Of a DNA stretch of 45,860 bases, positions 9,332 through 17,614 are shown piece by piece (position 1 is the stretch's first letter; each line of letters opens with the position of its first letter). Below the pieces are notes generated by a model. That model had not been told where the DNA came from and did not search any database. It saw nothing but the letters and a program-made list of their open reading frames with translations. This stretch comes from Lachnospiraceae bacterium (GTDB taxonomy: Bacteria > Bacillota > Clostridia > Lachnospirales > Lachnospiraceae). Location of the stretch: contig CAJTEY010000033.1 in NCBI GenBank assembly GCA_910575775.1, forward strand, positions 1-45,860. Direction: 5' to 3'. Made by a program: the position numbers and the translations under genes.

Positions 9332-9387
9332 TTGCACTATCACCCACAAAGTGTTAAGATGTTTATATACCCACAAAATGTTAAGAT
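9332..9387 (+). promoter_or_regulatory. BlaI operon promoter with two direct-repeat operator candidates
   Basis: TTGCAC (9332-9337), 17 bases and TAAGAT (9355-9360) form a promoter. The 18-base block CCCACAAAGTGTTAAGAT (9343-9360) is repeated with one change at 9370-9387, 27 bp apart. The first copy covers the -10 box and the second covers the start region up to the ribosome site. This differs from the dyad seen at classical bla/mec operators, so the repeats may be two half-occupied sites for the BlaI-like dimer. Confidence 0.6.
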
Positions 9388-9401
9388 AAAAGGAGAACAA
9401 A

Positions 9402-9776
9402 ATGGCACAGCAAATTTCTGAATCCGAATTGGTACTAATGAAAATCATCTGGAAGAATGGAGGGGCAGCTTTATATTCCCTCATCATGGAGGAACTGGAA
9501 AAAGATAAAAACGAATGGAAGAACAACACCGTACTCACTCTGCTTTCCCGTCTGGGCGAAAAAAAGTTCTTGAAAGTCAAAAAAATCGGCAGGAAGAATG
9601 AGTATGTGGCTACGGTAACAGAAGCAGAATACCAGACCATGCAGACCCACAGCTTTCTTGATAAAGTCTACGGCGGGAATGTGAAAAACTTAGTATCAAC
9701 CTTGTTGCGGCAGGATATTCTTTCGGCAGACGAATTGAAAGAGATTGAAACATTTTGGAGAGAAGAAAATGAGTGA
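9402..9776 (+). CDS. blaI: BlaI/MecI/CopY-family repressor
   Basis: 124 residues, the normal family size, with an AAAGGAG site. The N-terminal winged helix (SESELVLMKIIWKNGGAALYS, then TVLTLLSRLGEKKFL with the wing KKIGRKNEYVATV) binds the operator. The C-terminal helix (LLRQDILSADELKEIETF) dimerises. It overlaps the following metallopeptidase-sensor gene by 8 bases, so the pair is co-translated. By family analogy the sensor would trigger cleavage or release of this repressor. No beta-lactamase gene is nearby, so the regulated target is either the pair itself or lies elsewhere. Confidence 0.9.
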   Translation: MAQQISESELVLMKIIWKNGGAALYSLIMEELEKDKNEWKNNTVLTLLSRLGEKKFLKVKKIGRKNEYVATVTEAEYQTMQTHSFLDKVYGGNVKNLVSTLLRQDILSADELKEIETFWREENE

Positions 9777-11727
9777 AATTATAAAAATATTATTGTCGCT
9801 GTCTGTTTCCGGCGCACTGTTACTGCTCCTCATTTTGGGATTGAAGCCGCTGTATAAAAACAAATTCAGCAAGCGTTGGCAGTATTATATCTGGATAGTT
9901 GTTGCTTTGCGTTTTCTGCTTCCCTTTACTCCCGACACTACGATTATTGGAAGTCTGTTTGAAAAATTCGACACAACAGCAATAACAAATGAAATCCCTA
10001 CAAACCCCAATGTACCCGTTCCCGCAGATACGGGTAACAACAAAGCAGAGCCGATACAGCCAAACCGGGAAATAACCACCGCTGCCATGCGTGAGCCAGT
10101 TGACAAATATGTCTGCCTGTTTTTTATCTGGTCAGCATTGACACTGGTTTTATTTGTCCGCAAAGTAACGGTTTATCAAGGCTTTATTCAATACATCAAA
10201 GCAGGAAATAAAGAAGTATCAGATATAAAAATCTTGAATCTGCTATCTGATTGTGAAGAAAAACTGAAAATTAAGACAAGGGTAGAATTATCCTGTAATC
10301 CGCTGCTTGCTTCCCCTATGCTGATTGGTTTCTTTCGACCAAGAATCATTTTGCCCGTTGGCGAATGGGAAGATAAAGAGTTGTCTTATATCTTTGTGCA
10401 TGAGCTGGTTCACTACAAGCAGAGGGATATGTTTTATAAATGGCTGATACAGATTGTTGTGTGCGTCCATTGGTTCAATCCTTTTGTATATTTACTGGAA
10501 AAGGAAGTGAATAAATCCTGTGAATTGTCATGTGATGAAAAAGTCATATCTGTACTTGACGATACCGCAAGACGTGAGTATGGAGATATACTAATTTCCT
10601 TTTTGAAGTCGAACAATCTCTATAAAAGTTCTTTAGCTTCCGTCACTTTGACTGAGGGAGCAGAACAGTTAAAAGAAAGGTTAGGTGCGATTATGAAATT
10701 TAGGAAAAAATCAAAAGTGATTATTGCTATTACTACTATTTTTACGGTTGCCGCTTGTGTCTGCTTTTTTGTAACCGGTGCATACGCCGCCCCTTCTACT
10801 GCTAATGAAAAGAAATCATTCATGGAAGCTGCCGCAGATATTTTCGGAAACGATGAAGAAAAAAAACAATTTACTGAAATTATTACAGCTTCTGGTGAGA
10901 CGATTGGTATCATTGACGATAATAAAGAAATAGAAAGGTTCGTAAAACAACTGGATATTAAATCCTGGAATGATATGGAACAGCTGCCCGAAGATATAGA
11001 CTTGGTATATAGTTATATATCATATGAGGTAATTGATGAACCTATATTTTTACCGGATGGAATACCGTTAGTTCATATGAGTACCTTAGAATTATATATT
11101 TCCGATAAAGGTGAATATATGATACGAGATTATGATCAAGAAATAGAAGCAATAGCCAGAATATCAGAAAAGGCGGGACGGTTTCTTAATGCGCCGGAAG
11201 ACTTAGAGCTAAATAAGAATATAACAGCGAAGGATATACTGGATGGGTGGGGACTTGATTTTTATGTACCAAATAGTAATATTGAAAAAACAGATGATAT
11301 AGGGAATGCCCGATATTATCAAGGAGCCACATCATTTACAGAAAAGGAACTACGCAGGACTTCTAAAGAGCAGAAGATACAGTTTTACGGAGCAGACAAA
11401 AATACGTTACTGAATGAAATAGACGATATTTCTGAAATAGCGCAATATCTCAACGGGTTGGCTCTGGATCAGTGGGAATATGCAGATAATGCCCCAAATC
11501 CCGAAGAAGTTGAATGTCAAGTTGTTAGATTTATGTTATCAAGGGATAATAAAAGAGAGTTAAAAGAAATGTGTACAGAGATACTTTATAAAAGCAATGG
11601 TAATTATTATATCGAGGAAATAATCCCGGGTGAATATAGTGATCGGGGAGAATTTATAACATATTATCAAGTGTCAGAGGAGATAGCAAAATATATTTTA
11701 TCATATATAGGAATTGCATCAAATTGA
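9769..11727 (+). CDS. BlaR1-like M56 membrane metallopeptidase sensor
   Basis: I chose the ATG at 9769, inside the end of blaI, because it gives the standard M56 start (MSEIIKILLSLSVSGALL, first helix). Membrane segments follow near residues 5-25, 35-50 and 110-130, and the zinc protease motif HELVH sits in FVHELVHYKQRD. The domain ends with CELSCDEKV. A further membrane helix (IIAITTIFTVAACVCFF) leads to an outer region of roughly 300 residues. That region is not a penicillin-binding domain: there is no SxxK-KTG set. It instead resembles the variable tails of clostridial BlaR1-like proteins. The ligand is therefore unknown and beta-lactam sensing should not be assumed. Length 652 residues. 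Confidence 0.85.
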   Translation: MSEIIKILLSLSVSGALLLLLILGLKPLYKNKFSKRWQYYIWIVVALRFLLPFTPDTTIIGSLFEKFDTTAITNEIPTNPNVPVPADTGNNKAEPIQPNREITTAAMREPVDKYVCLFFIWSALTLVLFVRKVTVYQGFIQYIKAGNKEVSDIKILNLLSDCEEKLKIKTRVELSCNPLLASPMLIGFFRPRIILPVGEWEDKELSYIFVHELVHYKQRDMFYKWLIQIVVCVHWFNPFVYLLEKEVNKSCELSCDEKVISVLDDTARREYGDILISFLKSNNLYKSSLASVTLTEGAEQLKERLGAIMKFRKKSKVIIAITTIFTVAACVCFFVTGAYAAPSTANEKKSFMEAAADIFGNDEEKKQFTEIITASGETIGIIDDNKEIERFVKQLDIKSWNDMEQLPEDIDLVYSYISYEVIDEPIFLPDGIPLVHMSTLELYISDKGEYMIRDYDQEIEAIARISEKAGRFLNAPEDLELNKNITAKDILDGWGLDFYVPNSNIEKTDDIGNARYYQGATSFTEKELRRTSKEQKIQFYGADKNTLLNEIDDISEIAQYLNGLALDQWEYADNAPNPEEVECQVVRFMLSRDNKRELKEMCTEILYKSNGNYYIEEIIPGEYSDRGEFITYYQVSEEIAKYILSYIGIASN

Positions 11728-11841
11728 AGCAAATGTAGAAGTATCGCTTAGCGGTATTATCAAAAAATGAAATGACTATTTATCCTAAGTGTATTTTTCC
11801 CATGAGCTACCCGCTTTGACGGACAGGCTACATGACAGGGG

Positions 11842-12000
11842 GTGAGATTTGTCGGCAAAATAATCATGCTTACATTCCATGATACAGAGGAAAAGCAGTT
11901 GAGAAAGCCATAGCCGCCTTTGCCGAGCGTGTTTCCCTCTGCAAAATGAGCCAGTCTGAATATATTCGGCATGCCCGTATCAAGTCAAGCTTCACGGACT
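11842..12000 (+). pseudogene. MobC-like mobilisation protein fragment
   Basis: From GTG 11842 the frame gives RFVGKIIMLTFHDTEEKQL. After a one-base loss near 11905 it continues in the next frame as EKAIAAFAERVSLCKMSQSEYIRHARIKSS. The MSQSEYIR core of a ribbon-helix-helix type relaxosome accessory protein is clear, but the gene is frameshifted and lacks its C-terminus. It marks another lost mobile element. Confidence 0.55.
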
Positions 12001-12080
12001 CCAAAGCAGTTATTGGTACAATAAAAGCATATAATCCTGAAGAGGATGGGGAATATACAATTATAGAAAACAGAGATAGT

Positions 12081-12114
12081 TATAAGGAAACGCTGATGAA
12101 AGCGTTTCCTTATA
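12081..12114 (+). promoter_or_regulatory. LacI-type operator upstream of the LacI gene
   Basis: TATAAGGAAACGCT (12081-12094) and AGCGTTTCCTTATA (12101-12114) are a perfect 14-bp inverted repeat with a 6-base gap. The GAAACGCT/AGCGTTTC half-sites have the CG-centred look of LacI/GalR operators. TATAAT (12111-12116) overlaps the right arm and could be the -10 box. Occupancy would then block the promoter, giving autoregulation of the regulator and the MATE gene behind it. Confidence 0.7.
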
Positions 12115-12138
12115 ATAAAGTTGAGAGGACTGATGGAT

Positions 12139-13152
12139 ATGGAAAGTGGAAGAATCCGGATTGTCGATATTGCCGACGAGCTGGGACTGAGTACTGCCAC
12201 CGTATCGAATGTCATTCATGGGAAAACAAAGAAAATATCAGACGAAACGGTGAAACGCGTGCAGCAGCTTTTGGAAGAGAGACAGTACATTCCAAGTATG
12301 GCAGGGATACTCTTGGCACAAAATGATTCCAAAATTATCGGGGTGGTCATCAATGACCATGAAAAATACGAGGGACACACACTGGAGGATCCGTTTATCT
12401 CCGCATCGGTAAACGCACTGGCAAAGGAGATCGGGCAGGCAGGAAAATTCCTTATGCTGAAAATGACCGATCAATGGGAGGAAATCCCCAGATTTGCTTC
12501 CATGTGGAATATGGAGGGAATGGTGCTATCTGGCTATTGTGAACAGGATTACCAAAAATTAAGGGAACAGATGCACATCCCGCTCGCGGTCTATGACGGA
12601 TATATGGAAAGCTTCGGAAATCTTGTAAATATTGAGGTCGATCACTTTGACGGCGGGGTACAGGCCGGACGCTATCTGAAAAGCAGGGGGCACAGCGCTG
12701 TGCTTTGTATATCGGATAATAATATCTGCATGGATAGGGAACGATTTATGGGATTAAAAAGTGAGATTCCAAATGCAGAACTGATGGTTGTTCCTATGGA
12801 GCAGGAAGCGCGCGACATTTTTTACAGGGAACATTTAGGGGACATAAAGAAATATTCAGCTGTTTTCGCCGTGTCCGATTACTATGCCATGGATTTTATT
12901 CAATTCTTGAAAAGTGCAGGGGTATCTGTTCCGAAGGATATATCGGTAGTCGGGTTTGATGATGTGAGGGAAAGTGAAAAATTTGTACCGGCATTGACCA
13001 CAATAAAACAGGATAACAGACAAAGGGCGGCTCTGGCAGTCAATCTGTTGAATCAGTTAAGAAACGGAGACTGCGGGGATAAAAATGTGAAGCTGCCTGT
13101 AACCCTCATAGAGCGTGACAGTGTGTGTGACGTAAAAATGCACAAAAAATGA
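12139..13152 (+). CDS. LacI/GalR-family transcriptional regulator
   Basis: The start at 12139 is preferred because GAGAGGA lies 9 bases upstream. ATG 12133 would leave only 3 bases, though TTG 12121 or ATG 12133 cannot be excluded. Residues 5-25 are the LacI helix-turn-helix (IRIVDIADELGLSTATVSNVIHG is the visible core), followed by the hinge helix and a periplasmic-binding-protein-like sensor domain ending in VVGFDDV and LTTIKQD, typical of the family. The length of about 338 residues is normal. It precedes a MATE exporter by about 100 bases in the same direction and probably controls it. That is an unusual partnership, since LacI proteins mostly govern sugar genes. Confidence 0.92.
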   Translation: MESGRIRIVDIADELGLSTATVSNVIHGKTKKISDETVKRVQQLLEERQYIPSMAGILLAQNDSKIIGVVINDHEKYEGHTLEDPFISASVNALAKEIGQAGKFLMLKMTDQWEEIPRFASMWNMEGMVLSGYCEQDYQKLREQMHIPLAVYDGYMESFGNLVNIEVDHFDGGVQAGRYLKSRGHSAVLCISDNNICMDRERFMGLKSEIPNAELMVVPMEQEARDIFYREHLGDIKKYSAVFAVSDYYAMDFIQFLKSAGVSVPKDISVVGFDDVRESEKFVPALTTIKQDNRQRAALAVNLLNQLRNGDCGDKNVKLPVTLIERDSVCDVKMHKK

Positions 13153-13254
13153 AGCCGGATTTTGGTTAGGGTTACGCGTTTAACCTTTGCTATTTTCCAT
13201 GGTTCCTATTATGATTATTACAACCGCTGTAAGGTGGATTGGAGGAATCATAAA

Positions 13255-14613
13255 ATGGATATGGGAAAACAGAAAATAATAGAGGGGAAGAAAGCGTTTC
13301 AACGGGAACTGCTTCAGATTGCAGTTCCCGTAACATTGCAATGCCTGATGCAGTCTTCCTTTTCCGTGGTGGATCAGATCATGACAGGGCAGCTTGGAAG
13401 TACCAGTATCGCAGGGATTGGACTGGGAGGAAAGTTTGCATCCATTTATTCTGTAGTGATCGCGGCGGTTGCATCTGTGGCCGGCATTATGTTAGCGCAG
13501 TACATAGGAAAGAAAGATAATGAGGAAGCAGGCAGGAGCTTTTATACAAATTTAGCAGTATCATTCCTATTGGCGGCGATTTTCACTGCATTAAGTATGA
13601 TGATGCCGTATCGGATTTTAGGGTTATATACAAATGATGTGGCTGCGGTACAGGGAGGCGTGGAATATCTTAGAATCTATGCGCTCAGTTTTCTGCCTGT
13701 GGCAGTTACATCCATTTTTTCGGCATATCTCAGATGTGCCTGTGCAGCAAAAGTGCCGTTATATGCAGGTATTTTTGCCAGTGTGGCAAACACTGTTTTC
13801 AATTATTTACTGATATTCGGGAAAGCAGGGTTTCCGGCAATGGGTGTGAAAGGCGCCGCGTGGGCATCTGTGCTGGCACAGGCAGCAGGCTGTATACTGA
13901 CAGTTATATTCTTTTTCTTTTTGCATCGAAAAAATGTATGGAAAATTCCGTTTGCGATCAGAATGGACAAAGTGCATATGAAACAGTATCTGGTCATTTT
14001 AATGCCGCTGCTTTTGTGTGAATTTTTTTGGAGTCTTGGGGAAAATGTATATGCGTCCATATACGGGCATGTGGGAACGAAAGCATTTGCTGCCATGACA
14101 TTGACGAATCCTTTGCAGTCATTGGTTATGGGAGCGCTAAGCGGCGTATCGCAGGCCGCCGGAGTGATGATCGGAAAGAGAATGGGCGCTGATGATATGG
14201 GGAGCGCTTATCAGGACTCTGAAAGGCTGATGTATACAGGACTTGTCTGTTCCCTTCTGTTATCTGTATTGGTAGTGGCATTTGGTAAATATTATGTGTT
14301 GGTTTTCCGTGTGGAAAATGATGTAAGACAGATGGCGGGGTATGTGCTTACAGCATATGCTCTGGTTGCACCTGTAAAAGTGCAGAATATGATTTTAGGC
14401 GGGATTTTAAGGAGCGGGGGAAGGACAACCTTTGTAATGATCATTGATATGATCGGTACGTGGATATTTGGCGTGCCGCTTGGATTATTAGCAGCTTTTG
14501 TTTTCCATTTGCCTATCGCGTCAGTTTATTTTGTTTTGTCTATGGAAGAGTGCGTACGCCTTATCATTTCCCTGGTTGTCTTCAGAAAAAAGAAATGGAT
14601 GCAGACATTGTGA
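13255..14613 (+). CDS. MATE family efflux transporter
   Basis: Start chosen at ATG 13255, behind GGAGG with 8-9 bases spacing. The frame is open upstream, but those residues are not MATE-like. 452 residues with the two six-helix bundles; hallmarks include LLQIAVPVTLQCLMQSSFSVVDQ (helix 1 region), GVKGAAWASVLAQ and the second-half SGVSQAAGVMIG. It is the third MATE-type protein in the window and is distinct in sequence from the other two. It is coupled to the LacI gene, so its substrate may relate to the small molecule that regulator senses. Confidence 0.9.
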   Translation: MDMGKQKIIEGKKAFQRELLQIAVPVTLQCLMQSSFSVVDQIMTGQLGSTSIAGIGLGGKFASIYSVVIAAVASVAGIMLAQYIGKKDNEEAGRSFYTNLAVSFLLAAIFTALSMMMPYRILGLYTNDVAAVQGGVEYLRIYALSFLPVAVTSIFSAYLRCACAAKVPLYAGIFASVANTVFNYLLIFGKAGFPAMGVKGAAWASVLAQAAGCILTVIFFFFLHRKNVWKIPFAIRMDKVHMKQYLVILMPLLLCEFFWSLGENVYASIYGHVGTKAFAAMTLTNPLQSLVMGALSGVSQAAGVMIGKRMGADDMGSAYQDSERLMYTGLVCSLLLSVLVVAFGKYYVLVFRVENDVRQMAGYVLTAYALVAPVKVQNMILGGILRSGGRTTFVMIIDMIGTWIFGVPLGLLAAFVFHLPIASVYFVLSMEECVRLIISLVVFRKKKWMQTL

Positions 14614-14674
14614 GAACATATGGACAACGGAAGATTTTATATAAAAATTTATGGTGAATTTAGATTATCTCTTT

Positions 14675-14770
14675 AGAAGTTCTTATATGTCGGTATAGCC
14701 CGTATTTTCGGGCTTTCCCGGCATTTTAGATATGGGGAGAAGTTCTTATATACCCTTAAAACTTCTTAGG
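14675..14770. repeat. Integrase arm-type direct repeats at the element end
   Basis: AGAAGTTCTTATAT occurs at 14675-14688 and again, identical, at 14738-14751, with a partial third copy (AAAACTTCTTAGG) at 14758-14770. A short hairpin (AGCCCG/CGGGCT, 14697-14714) lies between the first two. They sit just beyond the 3' end of the integrase gene, where Tn916-family elements carry repeats bound by the integrase N-terminal domain. The exact att boundary is not visible. Confidence 0.55.
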
Positions 14771-14816
14771 TTTTCCCTCTCAATGGTAGTAAAAGAAGTA
14801 GTAAATCCGTCTGCGG

Positions 14817-16013
14817 CTATGCTGCGATCAGCCTTTCCATTTCAGCCCTTGCGGAAGCGAAAGTTGCGTGTGCGTAATAGTTCAGCGTCATGGTGATGTT
14901 GGAATGTCCCATGATATACTGTAACGCTTTCGGGTTCATGCCCGCATTGGCTAAGTTAGTGCAGAACGTATGGCGCAGGGTGTGGGGTGTCATTACTTTG
15001 GGTAAGGTTTCCTCATGGCACTTGTTGTACTTCTTCGCAAGCCCCCGGAACATGGTAGCATAGTTCACATTCGTTTTCGGGCAGCCGTCCCGGTTGAGGA
15101 AAAGGAAATTGCTGTAACCGTCAATGGCGATCTGCTTCGCTCCCTTGCGGTTCTCCAACACGCGCCCCAACGCTTCATACACTTTTTCACTCATTGGGAT
15201 TTGTCTGATACCGCTCTGCGTTTTGGGCTTCTCTATGTAGTAGCCTGTTTCCGCACTCCGTAAAAGCTGGTGGTCTACATTGATTACCCGGTTTTCAAAG
15301 TCAAGGTCGGTTTCAGTCAGTCCGCAGAGTTCGGAAATCCTAAGCCCTGTCCCCAGCAGTATGATAACCTCGTCACGGTATTTCTGATAGACGCTATCAC
15401 TCTGCATAAAGGATAAAAGGCTTTCTTCCTGTTCTCCTGTGAGGGGTACTTTCGGCTCTGTGTCGTCCTCGATCACGGTGTTTAGCTGGAAGTCAAAGGG
15501 GTTCTTCCTTATACAGTCGTCCTGTATCGCTGTGTAAAAAGCAGCTTTCAGAGAACGCTTGTCATTGCTTATGGTCTTATAAGATATTCCCTTTTCTTTC
15601 GTGCGCAACGCCCATTCTTTCGCGTCGGACAGCTTCACACTATCAATGGGGCAGGAACCAAGTTTATCCGCTTCCAGCAGCTTCATCAGCCGTTCGCGCC
15701 CCTTTGTGGTGTTATGTCTTACATTCCCCCGGTGGCGGTTCTGCTTTGCGTATAACTCGCAGACCGTCATTTTCTTTCCGATTGTGTCTATCCCGTCGTC
15801 AAGGTCTTTCTGTATCTCTTTTTCCTTTTCTCTAAGGGATATGTCGTCACGCTTCCCGGCTGGGGTCTTGTCCGTAGGCACTAACTTCCACGCATAGACA
15901 AATTGCACTTTACCAAAAGTATCGGTATATTTGTAAGCATATCTCCCGTCTTTTCTCTGGCTCTCTCCCGAACGCAAAATGCGGTTTTTATTATCACGTC
16001 TTTTCTCCGACAT
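14817..16013 (-). CDS. int: Tn916-family tyrosine integrase
   Basis: 398 residues, matching Tn916 Int in length and N-terminus (MSEKRRDNKNRILRSGESQRKDG, arm-binding domain). A core-binding domain covers about residues 80-180. The catalytic domain shows the Arg (LGTGLRISELCGL), the HTLRH box and the Tyr nucleophile (GHSNITMTLNYYAHA). All catalytic residues I can check are present, so the enzyme may be active. The gene reads leftward toward the element end and lies 88 bases downstream of xis, with two competing hairpins in between. Confidence 0.95.
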   Translation of the reverse strand: MSEKRRDNKNRILRSGESQRKDGRYAYKYTDTFGKVQFVYAWKLVPTDKTPAGKRDDISLREKEKEIQKDLDDGIDTIGKKMTVCELYAKQNRHRGNVRHNTTKGRERLMKLLEADKLGSCPIDSVKLSDAKEWALRTKEKGISYKTISNDKRSLKAAFYTAIQDDCIRKNPFDFQLNTVIEDDTEPKVPLTGEQEESLLSFMQSDSVYQKYRDEVIILLGTGLRISELCGLTETDLDFENRVINVDHQLLRSAETGYYIEKPKTQSGIRQIPMSEKVYEALGRVLENRKGAKQIAIDGYSNFLFLNRDGCPKTNVNYATMFRGLAKKYNKCHEETLPKVMTPHTLRHTFCTNLANAGMNPKALQYIMGHSNITMTLNYYAHATFASARAEMERLIAA

Positions 16014-16023
16014 TGTGTTGCTC

Positions 16024-16084
16024 CTTTCCGTGTCGGAAAGAGCCTTGATATGCCTACATCTATTATAGCATATTCAAGGCTCTT
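16024..16084 (-). promoter_or_regulatory. Nested hairpins between xis and int, one covering the int ribosome site
   Basis: AAGAGCCTTGATATGC (16038-16053) pairs with 16068-16084 apart from one bulged base. On the plus strand this stem ends in five T. CTTTCCG/CGGAAAG (16024-16030 and 16034-16040) forms a second stem. Read on the minus strand, the second stem includes the start of the AAGGAG site of int. The two stems share 16038-16040 and cannot both form fully, which suggests a switch on int expression. Confidence 0.5.
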
Positions 16085-16101
16085 TTTCACTATCTTTTTC
16101 G

Positions 16102-16305
16102 CTAAATTGCGTCCAGTGTGTCAATGATTTTTTCAAACTGTTTCCTCTTGATCTGAATACGGTTGCCGTTCAAGATTACCCAGCCCGCCGTAGGGTTTTC
16201 CTCTGCAAGTTTCCGCAGCTTGTTTTCCCCAATGCGGAAATATTTTGACGCTTCCTCAATGGTAAGCGTGTACTTTTCCCAAATAGGCACATCAGCATTG
16301 TTCAT
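16102..16305 (-). CDS. xis: Tn916-family excisionase
   Basis: 67 residues, with a good AGGGGG site upstream. It is a winged-helix DNA-bending protein: [25 protein letters not shown] is the helix-turn-helix and [21 protein letters not shown] is the wing and last helix. It pairs with the adjacent integrase and favours excision of the element. Full length and undamaged. Confidence 0.93.
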   Translation of the reverse strand: MNNADVPIWEKYTLTIEEASKYFRIGENKLRKLAEENPTAGWVILNGNRIQIKRKQFEKIIDTLDAI

Positions 16306-16750
16306 TCTATAAATCCCCCTTTCAAAAATGGGTAAAAGGTTAATGGTGAATAAAGGGGCTGTGATCGGACGGTTAATAGCGTAACCTCACGGGAGTTTCA
16401 CCCCTGCATGGTTCTCATGCAGCCCTACCCATTGCCTGCGACGCTTTGAACGCTCGGACTGTGGCGGTAAGGGAGTATCATTATATATTCTGCGCTGTCG
16501 TCGCCCGCAAGCTGCTAAACTTGCTCCCCGGCGTGGTGTTGGTCGCTCGGCTGTCCCGGTGGGGAAAAGAAACCCCTGCCGGGATAGCGTCATGGCGCAC
16601 CCGCCGTATGGCTCGGCGCAAAAGGGACGTATCCGATCTGCCCTATGCTGCGCCGCCGTTATCTTGCGCCGCTTTCTTTGTCAAGGTGCTGGAAAGGTTC
16701 TGCTGGGGGGCGGGCAGCGGAAAGGGGGACGCTGCCTGTCCTAAATCAGC
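16306..16750. other. GC-rich spacer between xis and the HTH gene
   Basis: About 445 bases, markedly GC-rich. Open frames occur on both strands (for example 16446-16754 on plus), but none has a ribosome site or a recognisable domain, and overlapping opposite frames are expected at this composition. Several short inverted repeats (for example CCTGCATGGTTCTCATGCAG near 16402) suggest RNA structure. I would leave it unassigned. Confidence 0.5.
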
Positions 16751-17002
16751 TTAAACCTCGAATGAAAGGACAGCCCGCATAAGCCGTGATCGTAAACGGT
16801 CGCGTATGTCCTCGTCTATGCCACAATATACATTTCCCCGCTCGTCGTAGAGCTTACGCATAGACAGGGACGTTATGTAGCTCTCGTAGTGCTTGACGAC
16901 AATCGCCATAGCTTCCGGGTCGCCCTTTGTTGCGGCTATGATTACCGGGTAGGGTAACAAGCCGCGTTCAGCATTTTCATTGTTACCAGTCTGTGCAGTC
17001 AT
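16751..17002 (-). CDS. Conjugative-transposon helix-turn-helix protein (Tn916 regulatory ORF type)
   Basis: 83 residues. The segment LLPYPVIIAATKGDPEAMAIVVKHYESYITSLSM matches the small HTH proteins that sit beside the sigma-like ORF in Tn916/Tn1549 elements. RDRLRSRLMRAVLSFEV ends the protein as usual. It overlaps the upstream sigma-like gene by 20 bases, so translation is probably coupled. In Tn916 these ORFs control transfer and excision genes; here the conjugation genes are absent. Confidence 0.85.
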   Translation of the reverse strand: MTAQTGNNENAERGLLPYPVIIAATKGDPEAMAIVVKHYESYITSLSMRKLYDERGNVYCGIDEDIRDRLRSRLMRAVLSFEV

Positions 17003-17426
17003 AGGCGCGTTCCTCCAAATAGCGTTTTAGTAGCTCAAAAGAGCTGTTGCGGCGATACTTCACTGTTGTCCTCGGAATGTTGCAGAGCCTTGAAATCTCG
17101 GTTTCGCTCAAATCAAAGAAATAATACAGCAGGATAGTTTCGCGCTTTTCTTCCGGCAAGCTCCGCAGGGCTTCGGCAAGCAGCTTTGCGGTTATCTCTT
17201 TTCCCGCAATAATGAAAGACTGTTCAGCTTCATCGTCTGCAAAATATCTGTCGTAGGTAACAAGCTGGCTTTCTTCCAGTGGTGACAGGTCGGAGAATGT
17301 TACTTCCCTTGACTGCTGCCGCTTTGTGTCCCTGTGGGCGTTCATTGCTTCGCGCTTCAATGCCTGTTTACAAAAGCCATTAAAAGCACAACGGATTTGC
17401 TATTGGGTACGGTTCGGTTCATTCAT
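16983..17426 (-). pseudogene. Sigma-70-like regulator of a Tn916-type element, amber codon at position 9
   Basis: The natural start is ATG 17426, behind a perfect AAAGGAGGTGAGAAC. It reads MNEPNRTQ, then TAG (17402-17400), then QIRCAFNGFCKQALKREAMNAH and the rest of a normal sigma-like protein. That includes region 4 (SLPEEKRETILLYYFFDLSETEISRLCNIPRTTV). Homologs as I recall them have Glu at the amber position, so a single G-to-T change explains it. Reinitiation at TTG 17360 or ATG 17345 could still give a protein of about 120 residues that keeps the DNA-binding part. Confidence 0.75.
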
Positions 17427-17561
17427 GTTCTCACCTCCTTTCGCAACCGCGAAAGCGGGTGATTTTTTCTGATGTCCCCTTTCATAAACCCTCAAAACCG
17501 CGCACCCCCGAATAGGCGGTGATTTTGCAAACTTTTTGAAAAAATTTTGCCGGGGGAACAC

Positions 17562-17593
17562 AAAACGCCCGTCAACAAAGTTGCAGACGGGCG
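17562..17593 (-). terminator. Intrinsic terminator after the 36-residue ORF
   Basis: On the minus strand CGCCCGTC (17593-17586) pairs with GACGGGCG (17573-17566), followed by a T run. It lies about 20 bases past the stop of the small ORF and would end a short transcript from the Pho-box promoter at 17.9 kb. Confidence 0.75.
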
Positions 17594-17614
17594 CAGAGGA
17601 ATTGTAAGCAGTAT

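Noticed and set aside
9207..9389. 60-codon frame upstream of blaI
   Set aside because: It runs through the promoter and operator repeats and has no ribosome site.
16446..16754. 102-codon plus-strand frame in the xis-HTH spacer
   Set aside because: No ribosome site, frames open on both strands, biased composition; kept as unassigned spacer.
8375..17402. Amber codons inside two genes (8375 and 17400), suggesting TAG recoding
   Set aside because: TAG ends other intact genes here normally (for example the MATE gene at 1832 and int at 14817), so both are nonsense mutations.
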